NCBI GenBank assembly: GCA_029448655.1
Contig: JACCLO010000041.1
Span: 32,047 to 96,046, forward strand
Direction: 5' to 3'
Source: Wolfiporia cocos
Lineage: Eukaryota; Basidiomycota; Agaricomycetes; Polyporales; Phaeolaceae
Length of the DNA stretch: 64,000 bases
Below, one piece after another: positions 43,309 to 54,459 of this stretch; the stretch's first letter is position 1, and the number at the start of each line of letters is the position of its first letter. The notes under the pieces were generated by a model. That model had not been told where the DNA came from. It made no database searches and saw only the letters and a list, made by a program, of their open reading frames with translations. Position numbers and translations under genes: made by a program.

Positions 43309-44554
43309 ATGGATCCGGGATACATATCTGGAGTCACAGTTCACCTGGAGTCTCTAAAGCTTATTCGCGAAGTCAAACAGCTGCTGCAGTGCCCGCCATG
43401 CGCGGCCGCTGACCAAGAGGAGCTTTGTGATTGGGTGCAACGACTCGATCATTGCAAGGTGCGCTCTCACTACCTGGAAACCTGTGTTGCGCTAACAGGC
43501 TGTCAAAGAATCTCTACGACTCGCTTCACTTTAAAGCGCCCCTTCTATCTCCTTTCGGCACACTGGACCTCTATCACGACTACGTGTCTGTTTGGGATGA
43601 TGCGTTTGCTCGGATGAAATCATCAAACGGCACAGTGCCGGATACCCCTGCACAGCCCCCACCGATCGAAGCCACCACCAGTCAGGGTATAACCACCGCT
43701 GAGCGCAGGACTAGTCGCTCGGCACCGCGAAAGAAACTCGAAGAGGTGGTTTATGACCCCCCATGCGCCCAATGCGCTGCAACGCGGCGTGACTGTAGGG
43801 GCCCTGTGTCACAAACTTTCCTTAGAGGATACGTAACATCCCTCGCTGCAGGTATTATAGGCGCCGCTAGGTGCGCGCGCGCTTCCATGATCCTCAGCCA
43901 CCTCCGCGTCTATCCAGGACTCCGTCTAGATCATATGACTGTAGGTAAGCGCTGTAGGGTAGCGCGCGCCTTAGGTACTCACGTTAGGGTCACACCGTCA
44001 CATGTCGTTACAGGTAGTTACATTATCATGTGCCCTCTTAGTTACTGCGCACAGGCCGCGACTTTAGGGCGACCATTACTGGTCAGCTCCCCATGTATAA
44101 GTACGACAAGATGGGGACTTACTTCCCCATCTTTAGGATTCTCGACAACTGAGCTTAGGCTCCTTTCTCATCTGCGTTTGTGTGCGTCTCTGCCCCGGGG
44201 GCCCTCCACGACTTGCTTGTCTGTGTGTCTTCCCTCTTGGTCGCCTTAGGAGTTCCCCCTTGGGGATACAGCCGACTGGCTGCCTTGTGGTTAGCACACC
44301 GCCCTGTAGGACGTCTAGGGACTCCCCTGTAGCCAGGGTCCCACAAACCTGTGAGTTTGTGTCACCCTGATGTCTCCCCGCATGCATGCTCAAACTGCAG
44401 TCTTCTTTGCTTGAGATGTAGTCGGGCAAAAAAACAAAGTAAACCATATTCTATTCACTCTGCAATCATATGGTTGACTGTGCCTGCGTTGGCAAATTGT
44501 ATAGAACGTGCCGGAATCGGTAAAAGGTGGGATCGCCGTAACATACGCCCTTAG
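43309..44554 (+). pseudogene. Cys-rich (zinc-cluster-like) protein split by a solo LTR
   Basis: Frame from ATG 43309 (MDPGYISGVTVHLESLKLI) with a likely short intron (about 40 nt, ending GCTAACAG at 43,497), then a second exon with PCAQCAATRRDCRG. The LTR at 43,807-44,364 cuts it inside the Cys cluster. Without the LTR and one duplication the frame continues as DVSPHACSNCSLLCLRCSRAKKQSKPY, so the pattern is C-x2-C-x6-C then C-x2-C..C-x2-C with a basic RAKK tail. I recall similar repetitive Cys-rich proteins in agarics, often next to transposons; function unknown. The clean in-frame joint shows the gene was intact at insertion. Confidence 0.55.
43807..44364 (+). mobile_element. Solo LTR inside the Cys-rich gene
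   Basis: 558 bp, duplication CCCTG at 43802-43806 and 44365-44369. Hairpin AAGATGGGGA-CTTACT-TCCCCATCTT at 44,108-44,133. Confidence 0.9.
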
Positions 44555-45118
44555 TCGCAGCGTCATTGTATTGTACGGCGCAATAAGTTTTCGATGACAC
44601 CTTCGCATATCTCACTTGGCTATACCTTGCTAAGACCTATGGGTTCGATGCCTGGACCCTGCACTGTTCCATCAGTGTCTTTGCAAGATCTTCAAATCAG
44701 CCCTGTCAATGCAGAGGGGCTTCAGACGAAGCGAAGGTGGTCCCTGTATCAGGGATTGACTACTTCACGTACGTCGTACACTGTTAGTTATACCCGAAGT
44801 CCTTCTGGCCTATGATCTCCCCAGCTGCTGCTAGAGATCCTCTGCAAGAGCCTTCAATAATGCCCCACTGTCTGATGTGACGTTCTGCCGCGCACGCTTG
44901 TTCGATTGAGTGCCCGGAGTGCAGTACATGGCGCTGATTACGCATATAAGTGAGCGATCAGATGCGGAGCTGATGATGACTTCCACATCAGGGTGGAGAT
45001 TTGGCGATGGCGCTGGATAGTTGTGAGTGAGTGAGAGGTGATGAGAACGCCATCTATATTCCGACGGCCGATAGTGACTACGGTGAGTAATGTGCGTAGT
45101 TGAGCTTTTGATGGTGCG
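44555..45118. other. Unassigned
   Basis: End of the transposon-dense part. Short frames only; nothing supported. Confidence 0.3.
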
Positions 45119-45690
45119 GTCACTGACCGAGACCGTCTACACTCAAGATCTCGTCGATGCTCTGTACGGCCTCAAGTCGTTCGCAGATGCGAGGTATTCT
45201 GACGCCATCAGTCCCCATGTGCTCTGTGTAAATGGACTGCCGAATCCACGGATACCTGGACCCCTTGGGGGGAAGCGCGCCGCAGCAACGATCGACTTGG
45301 CTTGAGCGGCGGTTGATACCTATCAGATTGACGTATATGTACCACGACCGACTAGCCCAGCGTGTTCTACATACCATTGGAACCAGCACTCCCCGGGCGC
45401 CGGCATCAAGCCCATACTTGATTTGCCACCGACACTACCGTCTGCACACGCCCCTGTTGCAGGTATTCTGACAATAGTGCTGGGCGCCGAGCTTCCGAGC
45501 CCCGATATTGTTTGGATGGATTCGGCAGCGCCTGGCTGAAGAGATGTCATGCCATGCTCACAATCAATGAGCAGCCATGAGAGATGGGGCGAGGCGAGCG
45601 CAGCAGTGCGCGCTTTCAAAGCACCTGGCAGCGTGATCCATGCGCCGAACGCTGGCTTCGATGCGCGAAAGGGCTTCAAGAAGACGGTGC
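45119..45690 (-). pseudogene. HpcH/HpaI-type aldolase remnant
   Basis: The minus strand encodes KPAFGAWITLPGALKARTAA, SPHLSWLLIDCEHGMTSLQP and STIVRIPATGACADGSV. After a one-base shift it reads WQIKYGLDAGARGVLVPM. A good intron follows (GTATGT...GATAG) and then VSTAAQAKSIVAAARFPPRG and GIRGFGSPFTQSTWG. These are hallmark blocks of class II 2-oxo acid aldolases, which cleave hydroxy-keto acids to pyruvate plus aldehyde. A second break lies after ASAND, where about ten residues are missing before LEAVQSIDEILSVDGLG; the C-terminal third is absent. No clear start codon. Called a pseudogene. Confidence 0.75.
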
Positions 45691-45739
45691 ATTATACTCC
45701 GCTGTGGAATTGTTGCGATGACAATACATTACATTCATT

Positions 45740-46225
45740 GACTTGGTGCTTGTGGACAGATCCTCGCCGAACACAGACTCCGACCGTTGCATCTTGGCCT
45801 GCTCCGCACGTGGGCAAGCAAGATTAGATGCGAGAAATCCCTGGTAGAAATAATAACCAGAAAGCACCCCCGTCACTGTGCGCAGACACCAGCGGCATCC
45901 GAGCCACCGCTGCCTCGTTGCAGCACGCTCACCGACGCCACACACAACTGTGGTGTTCCTGTTGAATCGGAATAGTTTGTTGCCCAGAATGGCTAGGGTG
46001 AATAGTACAGCAATGGACCATGCGTATACGCGAAGTTACTAACCACCTGCCAATGCAGCGGAAAGGCCAGCGAAGAGGCCGTCTCTCCGAGCTTCCTGTG
46101 GAGGTTGGCGTGTGAATGTCATCATTATCGAGATTGGAATGGATGGATATAGATTTCCCTACAGTTGTACATCTTGCTACAGCATCATCGGGAGCCACAA
46201 GTGAAGTGTCGGCGGCGTTGGGCAT
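45740..46225 (-). CDS. Hypothetical short gene
   Basis: Starts at ATG 46225 with a Ser/Thr/Asp-rich stretch, then RRPLRWPFRC. A possible intron (GTGGTTAG...CACCCTAG) is followed by a Trp/Arg-rich stretch and VTGVLSGYYFYQGFLASNLA. I could not make the phases fit, and no domain is recognised. It could be non-coding. Confidence 0.2.
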
Positions 46226-47269
46226 AGTGATAAATTATGGAACGCGATGCGTTTGCGGACTTGATGCGGACAGATAAACGTGTGCACCACTTAGTAACTC
46301 AAATAGAATTAATAATTCCCCTGCCTGACACACGGCGTGCGCGCGCTAACATCACCCCGCGTCACATAAGCTCGACGTCACGACTTCGTGACTGAGCGCG
46401 TCAAAGTCTCGCGTGGAGCTCGCTGTGGCTGGCATCGTAGACATTGGGCTTCTTCTTGTATGTGGATAACTCACTGGAAATATCGGCGAACAAGCGCAAA
46501 CTGTCTTCAGACATATCAAATACTTTCAGTTCCATCGAGGGTACGTTATATGCGCTCAATTGCACGGATCTTATTTACAGCAACATCCTCCATTCGTGTA
46601 GACGCTTTGATCAGCGTCAAGCAGAAACTCGGGGATAGTAGTCGTAGCAGTCGGGTCTCTATATGCGCCGAACTATACCAGCTGGCATATCTCTCCGAGT
46701 CTTTCTCCCAGCAGCGCCTGCGGTCGAACAAGGATTGGATCCATCAAGTGGATATCCTAGATCGTGAAGGTGGGCACACTATTTCTGGGTTTCTTCCAAC
46801 TACCACATATGATCCGCAGGGGTCAATCTGTGGAATCCATCTGCCTTGTCTCGCGATATGGATGATGAGGATACTTGAAATGTGAATGCTGCATGTGAGT
46901 CTAGTTCATCATGCCGAGAGTGTCTCACCGTACCATCCCCAATCACCGGTTCGGCTATCCGTACAGTGAAGTTGGCCGGATTCCGCCTCGTTGAAGCCGG
47001 ATTAGAGAACAAGCCAGCCATTGACAGTGAGACAATCATCCATCACGATGTCACCTAGTTTGAGATCGCTTCTCCACAGCTCTCATCCATGTGCTGCAGC
47101 TCGCAAGCAAAGCCGGCGTTAGCATGTCAGGTACAACCATCAGTTCGCGTGCGGACTCCCAAGACGGGCCGCTTACTCAGAAAATGTGAATTCTAGCGAT
47201 CGGACGCCATGATCTTGCAGGCTCCGTGCTTGCATGTGCAGCGAAGGTATGACTACTATCCGCCCCATG
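46226..47269. other. Unassigned region downstream of the adenylation-domain remnant
   Basis: The thiolation and reductase domains expected after an NRPS-like adenylation domain were looked for on the minus strand and not found. Plus-strand frames (46,388-46,885) show no recognised motif. Confidence 0.3.
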
Positions 47270-48950
47270 AGTGCACGCCAATGTGATTTCTCCTGAAGGA
47301 TTGGTACCGTCTTCTCACCTGAATCGAAGTTAGCAGCCGCCCTCGGGCGATGACAGGGGCGACGCACCTGATCCGAGTACGATGACATCGTCAGCACGCC
47401 CGACACTTCATATGCGACATCAGACTTTATTTGCCAATCATATTGACTGCGACGTACATTCGCCAGAGACCAGGCTTGGCCGGATGTGGTTCCCAAAGGT
47501 CGGATGTGGCAAAGCCACGCTCCCCATTTGGCATATTCTCGATGCAAGGCTGGTGTGTCTCGCACGTCTGCACGCACATGCACGCCATACCTCAGTATAC
47601 TTCGGGCGGCTACATCGTTACATTTTGGCACGCACCAACATCTGCAGCTCGAATGTCCCGTCCCTGAGGAACCCAGCGACATACACTCTCTGGGAAGCTG
47701 CATCCATTCCCAGTCGGCGCGCTTCTTGCCAATAGGGCTCGGCTCTTCGACGCCGTCATCGAACACGCATGTCACCAGGCCGAATTCGGTTGCACCGTAG
47801 CACGCCAACAGGCGCACGCCTTTATCCACGAGCTTCTCACCATTCGCCCTGGAGAGCGGGCCGCCGGCGAATATCTAAGACGTGAGTGATAAGCGAGTTG
47901 CTCCCTCGACCAGCGCAATGTGATGCAGGTACTGACAAGAGCCTGAAGAGACGCAAGGTACTTCGCGTCATCCTCGTTCTGCGACCACGCCTGGCGAAAA
48001 CAGTACTTTAGCAATCACAGGCACACTACACAACCAGAGCCTACCTCGACGAAAGCAGGGACGCTCTCGATAGCCGTGCAGCCTGTCTTGCGCGCCGTCT
48101 CAATTGTGTTCTGCGGGGTCGGCACGACCGGGGGCGCTGACACGATCGCGCGCGGGGGGAACAGCGACGTCGGCTGGCCGGACAAGAGCGGCGCGTACAG
48201 CTGCGAGCAGAGTCCCATTACGTGGAACGGCGGTAGCGCCATGCACCCCCACCGTATCGCCTTCCTGCGCGACTCCACGAAGATGGGCATCCTGCACCAG
48301 TGTAGGATCGTCGTGTGCGTGTGCGGGATCGGCTTCGGGAAGCCGGTGGAGCCTGAGGAGTGCAGGTAGAGCACAACATCCGATGGCGACGCCGCGCACG
48401 CGGGCGGCGGGTAAGGGCCCGAGACGGCACGCGGCGGGTCGAAGGAGGGCGCGAGCGTCGGGAAGACGTCCGTGAGCGCGGGCAGGTCGTCGACGTGCAT
48501 GGCGAATCCGCTCGGCAGGCTCTCCCGGACCGCGTCAGTGAATGGGGCGAAGGTGGGCTGTGAGACGATGCGATGGCAGCTCGTGTGCTCCATCAGGCTT
48601 GCTATTGCGGGCACGGAGTTGCGGGAGGACATAGGGAAGGGGACGAGCCCCGCACGGATCAGACCCGCGACGAGCGCATGGTAGAGCAGAGTATCGCAGT
48701 TCGCGATGATAGCGACAACGGCGCCCTCTTCGCCCTTCCGTCCGGGCCTGAAGGAGTGGGCAACGCGGTGAATTGCCTGAGCGAACTCGAGGAACGATAT
48801 ACTTCCGAGCGTATCAGAAGACAAGTCTGGAAACAGGAAGAGAAAGAACGGAGAGGTGGAATTGTATTCGGCATGGAAGTCGACGAGCCCAGGGATGAGA
48901 GATAGCGAACCGTTGAGGGGCGGGAGTACAGGCGATGCAGATGCAGACAT
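47270..48950 (-). pseudogene. NRPS-like adenylate-forming enzyme, adenylation domain only
   Basis: Exon 1 (48,045-48,950) starts MSASASPVLPPLNGSL and includes the ATP-binding core SDVVLYLHSSGSTGFPKP. Exon 2 is 47,937-47,990 (AWSQNEDDAKYLASLQAL). Exon 3 from 47,874 has IFAGGPLSRANGEKLVD, then VRLLACYGATEFGLVTC, and after a one-base shift GFLRDGTFELQMLV. Further on GRADDVIVLGSG joins EKTVPILQE across a 46-nt intron with a CTAAC branch-like site. This is the adenylation half of fungal A-T-R reductases, which activate carboxylic acids as acyl-AMP. The thiolation and reductase domains are absent and the frame is broken once, so it is probably a decaying fragment. Confidence 0.7.
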
Positions 48951-51390
48951 ATCTGCCAGAAGCTGAACAGAGTGGATTATAATGATTCTGATGGAGTATG
49001 TGGGTGCTGAGAATGAGGCCTATTTAAACGAAGTTCTCGAGCCATCCCCGTGACGCGGGAAGGTCCATCGGTGAATATTTGAATGGCTTGCCGGTGCGCT
49101 GCGGGTCAGTTGTCCTCATGAATCCGAGCAGGTAGGTAATCGTCTACTGGTGTCAGTATCGAGTGTGGCGTACTAGATCCTGAGGCCTGAAGAGTGGCCG
49201 GCCGAGCTCGGCATCTGTTAGCCGACCAAATGTGAGACCGCGGTGATCTCGGAGCGTTCCTTTCGTTATCGTCGCAGAAAGCCGCGAAGGTTCTCTCCAG
49301 CGATCGGAGGCTAGTCGATTGGAGTCCCGCACAGCCTCGCACCTCCAGCCTTCCTGAGACGCAGGGGCACGACATAATCAGCAGCCCAGTACATCTTCGA
49401 CGGGCGCGGAACATTCTTGCTGATATTCTAGAGCTGTCAGCATCATCACCTTGGGGCCCGCGGCCACGACAGCCGACGCAGAATTCCGCCAACGATTGCG
49501 ATCGTCAGATTTTGGGGAGTTGGTATCATGCAGCAAAATAAACTAACGCGTAAAGCATGGGCAACTGATCTTCCCGCATAGCCTGTCTATCGCTATGTGA
49601 CTCGTCAAAGTCCGCCAGCGGCTTCGACGCCCGGAAGGACTCACTGCTGGAAGTGAGAGATTGAAGATTGATCTAGACGTTTCTCCTACGAGTGTGGCCA
49701 AGTGGCAAAAAGAGCGGAGCTGCATGGACGTCGGAAATGATAGAAGAGCCTTTCATTTCGGACCAACTGCGCATTTGAGCTGGCACATTCCAACCACCGT
49801 GCCCGCCAGGCCATTCCAGGCTGAGCATGTCCGGCATTGCTCATACCGACACTGCCGGGCGGTGAAAGGCTCAGACTAACCCGATGGTAAACAAAAGTGG
49901 TTCCGGCTGTATGATAACGATATGGCAACAACACATCGCTTGCAATCCTTCCAGGAGGCTCTCGGCTCCACGTGAATTACTTCATCTGCACTACATTGAC
50001 CAAATCTCACTGTTCCTGTACAACACAATTTCCTAAGAATCCTAACATGCGAGGGCGCATATTTCGTATCATGTCAAGTCGATAGTTGCTAAATACAGAT
50101 AAAATGGGTCAGAGCTGGTAGCAATGGGCGCACAATGCCTCTGAAAATTATTTGTGTATTACACCTTTAATTTATAGAGAAAGGATAGCTCTTCAGAGCC
50201 TCGCCTTCCCGATTCCGAAACACACAATTAGATTGCATATTCTCGCCATGTCAGTAGTAAGTTAATACACCGCAAGTAGTCAGACGATCGTCCGCGAGAA
50301 AGGCTAATCGATTCAGAAGTCCTGCTCTAAACTGTTCCCTCACCTGCTTAATGTCATGCCCAGTGTGACTGTCCGTTCGTAGGCTTGCTGGTTCACTCGC
50401 CTCCCAACGTTTGCGACACGGTACCGTTGCACAATAGCTACCTCCTTGATTTGTCAGAGCACTCTTGCTGCGGAAGACTTTGCGGGTTCTGGAGACATAA
50501 ATATCTACTTTCGCAACGTACGCTACACATGCGCCGATGGCGTTGTTTGTCACGAAACATGTTCTGCTTCTTGCGTACTTTGCTACTCACCAGTGCACTC
50601 CCAGGAGTTGTAGCTATGTGTACCTGTAGCACAGATGGCATAATATGTCCCATTGTTCTTACCTTCGCCTCACAAACACGCTCGTGTATCGCTTCGTTCT
50701 TCGATGAAACTGCAGTTTTCGCTGATGTGTGAACTGAGCACTTAGGTGATGACTGACTTCAGGGCCTGTAGTCCGGCATTCAGTACGTTTAGTGCAAAGT
50801 AGCGGGCCATGTCGGAACCGGCGCTACTTCATTATCAAGCAATATAAGAACAGAGATGAGTAGATAGATACTCAGCGTGGGTGGCGCCCACGCTTCAATG
50901 TGGCTTGCTAATCCGTGTTCATGCTATTTGCACGGCATGCTACACGATCGAAGTGTTGTAATAGAGGTTTTTTTACTAACGATAATTATGACTCGCCCTT
51001 TTCCGAGGTTGTGCAAGAATTATGAGAACGAGGTATGGCATCATTGATACCCTACAGTGTTTTCGTACATCCGATGCGGGTTAACAGTACTTGGATACAG
51101 TTACTGGTATGCGTCACAAAGATCAAGGACTACGCTCTACCCACTCCATTTTAAAAACTTAGTAGTGGAGCTCAAAAAATCCGTGCCACAGTCAATTTTA
51201 TTGTTAGCAAAACACCTCTAATTCGAGAGTGATTGTGGAGGCGACGGGGGGACTGCATCTAGCACTTAAATCATATGGGTCAGTGTTGGACCACGATGGA
51301 GCGATCGCCGCCACCGCCCGTCCGATCCGCTCAGATCTTGTGACGCACTAGTACTAGTGACAGGTGCCACCACAGCGCGGTCACGCCGAA
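48951..51390. other. Unassigned intergenic region
   Basis: Small frames on both strands (for example 49,492-49,106 and 50,385-50,732) lack recognisable motifs. Composition is ordinary; nothing supported. Confidence 0.3.
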
Positions 51391-51948
51391 TCACCTGTTC
51401 GTGCGACTCAGGACCAGGAAGAAGATAAGACGGTGTCCGAGGAAGGTCCGACTGTGATGGAGGTCGATTCGTAGGGCGTCGTCTGGTGGATGTGTCGCAT
51501 CGCGAGCACGGCCGTGTTGCATTGTGTTTTCGAGCTGTTGTTCATGGCTTTCGTTTGACTCGGCGTAGACACCGTCGAACGCGGGGCCTGGAGCCGCACT
51601 GGCCGCACCGCTGGGCAGCTGAGGCTGGAGGGAGCTGTATCGGCACCGTGAGAGGACGCGAGAGTCTGGCGTCGGCGACACCGACCTGGAACGGGCTTGG
51701 CGCAGCGAGTGCGCAGACGGGTTGAAATGTCCGCACTTCGGGCAGACATATTCTGCACGTGGCGGGTGACGGTCAAGGGCAAGGTCAGGTGGGAGGTGCT
51801 GACGTCGACCCCACAGCCAATTGGTCGCTGACCGTCGTAAAGGGCACAGAATTGTACATACCAAGTGTATCGCCGGCTCATGACCACGAAGATAATGATA
51901 AGTTGGGCGCTGCAAGTCACGAATGCCGGATAGACCGTTATCGAGCAA
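51391..51948 (-). pseudogene. Lunapark-like C-terminal fragment
   Basis: The minus strand encodes EYVCPKCGHFNPSAHSLRQ followed by SVSPTPDSR. This resembles the second half of the C-terminal C4 zinc finger and Ser/Pro tail of fungal Lunapark (Lnp1), an ER membrane protein acting at tubule junctions. The first CxxC and the membrane segments were not found upstream. Either introns hide them or this is a fragment. The tail beyond is low complexity. Confidence 0.4.
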
Positions 51949-52135
51949 TGGGAAGTGTTTGAGTGGAGAGCGAATAAGCGCCGATCACTGGGTCCAGCGC
52001 GGGCATTATATTGCACATGGCCGGCGAATGAGCACCCAGCGATGTGGCACGTGCTGCGTATCACGCTGCATCCGTGCTGTGGGAATGCCACGCTGTCACC
52101 TTACACCCAATCCACTCTGCAACGATCTGATAATA

Positions 52136-52576
52136 ATGGAGCCAACAGAGGTCCAAATTTACGGATTGAATCTTTTGAAGGAACACACAGACATGTTTCA
52201 TAATCACATATCCACTGCTTTCCCGACACAGATTGGTGAACTATACAAATGGCATGCCAAGGGCAGGCATGCATTGGTACATTACATTCTTTTTATTTTT
52301 GCTACTCTACTAATGAATGCAAAGTTGTATACTGAGGAGATAATCAGAGATTTTCGATTGGAGGACGACGAACTAGCAACCAACTTCCACAGAGACCCTA
52401 GGATTTTATTAGGTCGTCAAAAACTTGATTTTGCCTTGAAGTTATTCAACCTTGGGCTGGATGCTGAGGCATTCCAGCTACCCAAGTTGGAGATTGAGCT
52501 GAAGGAAGGGCCCAAGACTGACACTACAGACCAGAATGCAGATTGCAGAGGAATAGTAAGTCTTGTGAATGATTAG
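52136..52576 (+). CDS. Hypothetical protein
   Basis: ATG at 52136 (MEPTEVQIYGLNLLKEHTDM), 146 codons, ending TAG. Helix-rich, with EEIIRDFRLEDDELATNF and a C-terminal acidic stretch. The frame continues upstream without a better start. Sequence after the stop (to about 52,755) is coding-like in another register, so an intron near the end is possible. No family recognised; a transposon-associated protein is an alternative. Confidence 0.35.
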   Translation: MEPTEVQIYGLNLLKEHTDMFHNHISTAFPTQIGELYKWHAKGRHALVHYILFIFATLLMNAKLYTEEIIRDFRLEDDELATNFHRDPRILLGRQKLDFALKLFNLGLDAEAFQLPKLEIELKEGPKTDTTDQNADCRGIVSLVND

Positions 52577-53112
52577 CACAAAATGGCTTGAATTTAAATT
52601 TCTGCATCTAGAAGCGGCCTACTTCAGAATTGGAAGAAGCAGGCCAGGGTCCCAAGCGCCAAAAAGTGGAGGAGAGACTTCCTCAATTTTTGCCTCTAGG
52701 TGATGGCAAACCATCCTCCAAGTTGGAAGATTGGGAAGATGAAGCCTCAAAGTAGTATGTATGTCATTTTACATTCTCATTGAAGCAGCTTGCAGTTTAC
52801 TGAGGCTTGAGTACAGAATGCTTTCATGATGGTTTAGGACTGTATAGGGTGTACATACTTGCAAATAGGAATCTGCATGAGGTTGTCCTTTGTCTCAACA
52901 TACATATCTATCACCGTGATCACACCCTGTGAACATCCTTGCACACATCAAATATGTAGTCATAGCATGATCATGCTTGCCCTCATGTGCAAATACTAGT
53001 GAGAAATGCTCCACTTCCACTTCAGCGACTGCTGATGAGTACTGGAAAGAAAGCTCAGTACTTTGGAAGGAAGATACATCACCATGCATACCAATGCTCA
53101 TGCTGGTCCGAT

Positions 53113-54459
53113 TCAGTGAATACTGGTTGGAATGAATGTCAGCTGGGTAGCAAAGACAGTGCCACAATGTACCTTGAAATCATCACCGTTGAAGATAAGG
53201 ATATCTCCGTGCTCTAGGGTCACGAGGAGTACCGGCCCCTCCCTTTTGACAGATTTCGTAATGGAGTCTGTGATTTGAGCAACTTGCATATCCAGAATGC
53301 TCACACTGTTACTCGGCGCTGGGACATCGGAATCGTCTATGTCCATAGGCCCGCATGAGTCGTTAGCTCCGTGCGGGAGTTCCTTCTTAGGAGATCCACG
53401 CTCTGCGACGGTGATTGGCAGAAGCTGCTGTACACCTGGAGCTAATGATTTGGGGCGCATCGACAACTCTGCATCGGCGCCGAGGTACATCATGTATACA
53501 GGGGAATTTTTCGCAGCAAGCACGTTCTGGCACAACTTCTGTCTTGGGGAAAGCCATGAATAGTAAATTCAGAACTCACCTTCTTTGAGCCAGGGAGAAC
53601 CCAAGCCAAGTAATTCATTTCTGTCCCCCTCCTTCAGCGGCCAAGCGGCTTTGAAGCAGTGCGTGTGCTTGCAATATACAGAGCGGGGCATGTGTCGTGG
53701 CCGCTGTCGTATCTTGATTGTTGAATGAGCAGGTGTAATAGGCCTCTGCGGACGCACAGAATGTTTTAGAATCAATACATACGCACCGCTGTCCGTGCTC
53801 ACCTTTAAAGGAACCCTTGCTATCCTGGAGCAATGACAATTCAACTTTCGTCAGCATCTCTCTGAAGAGCCTGGTCGGCTGCTCCTGCAACTCTGCCCCG
53901 TTACAGGTATAAATAAATAAATAAATAAGCTTGGCAGAGACGCCATCCTTTGTCATATACGCTAAACGCGAGCCATCAGCAACGTCCGTTACGGTGGTTT
54001 GACACGCTCGGACGGCCTGTCACACGACAATGTCACTGGAGAAATACCACGGGAATTATGCATGGTATGAACATCCGCAGGAGGTATACAGTTGCTTTCC
54101 TGCGCGAATGTATGAGTGCTTGCTTCGGCCGCCTCTGGTAGGCACACTCACTGAGCATCCGCTACACAGTTAATACCATAAATTTCGCTGAGCATTCAGT
54201 TTTCCACACTTTACGCATTGCCTTCCGCCATGATAGCTTGTGGCCGAGATGCCATACTCGAAGTCGGCATCCATTTGATGATTTGGTGAAGAATGGGGAG
54301 GAAGAAAGTGGAAAGGATTGAACATGATATTAGGGTCTGTCTGGTCTGCTCCGATGGAAGGAGGGGCCTGCCACCAGGGATCAGCACTCCGATCCACCGT
54401 TTCGCTACCGGGTACCCAATCGAAAGTGAATTGCCACGAAAATAGTTCTTGACCAGCAT
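53113..54459 (-). CDS. Possible AlkB-like/zinc-ribbon protein
   Basis: Minus strand, several exons. An N-terminal part with MFNPFHFLPPHSSPNH is followed by a zinc-ribbon-like CVKCGKLNAQRNLW. A middle part is TRLFREMLTKVELSLLQDS. The C-terminal part is GPVLLVTLEHGDILIFNGDD, resembling the strand-loop-strand region of AlkB-type Fe(II)/2-oxoglutarate dioxygenases found with a zinc ribbon in basidiomycetes. The HxD and second His were not located with certainty. A (TTTA)n tract at 53,909-53,928 lies inside the region. Splice sites are unresolved and it may be decayed. Confidence 0.35.
53909..53928. repeat. AAAT/TTTA microsatellite
   Basis: About five tandem AAAT units on the plus strand within the possible AlkB-like gene. 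Confidence 0.9.

Noticed and set aside
48076..48905. Several plus-strand frames of 70-123 codons
   Set aside because: They are antisense shadows of the GC-rich adenylation-domain exon.
51408..52091. 227-codon minus-strand frame and overlapping plus-strand frames at 51.5-52.0 kb
   Set aside because: Only the 51,948-51,391 register shows a recognisable motif (CPKCGHFN). The others are shadows of a GC-rich stretch.
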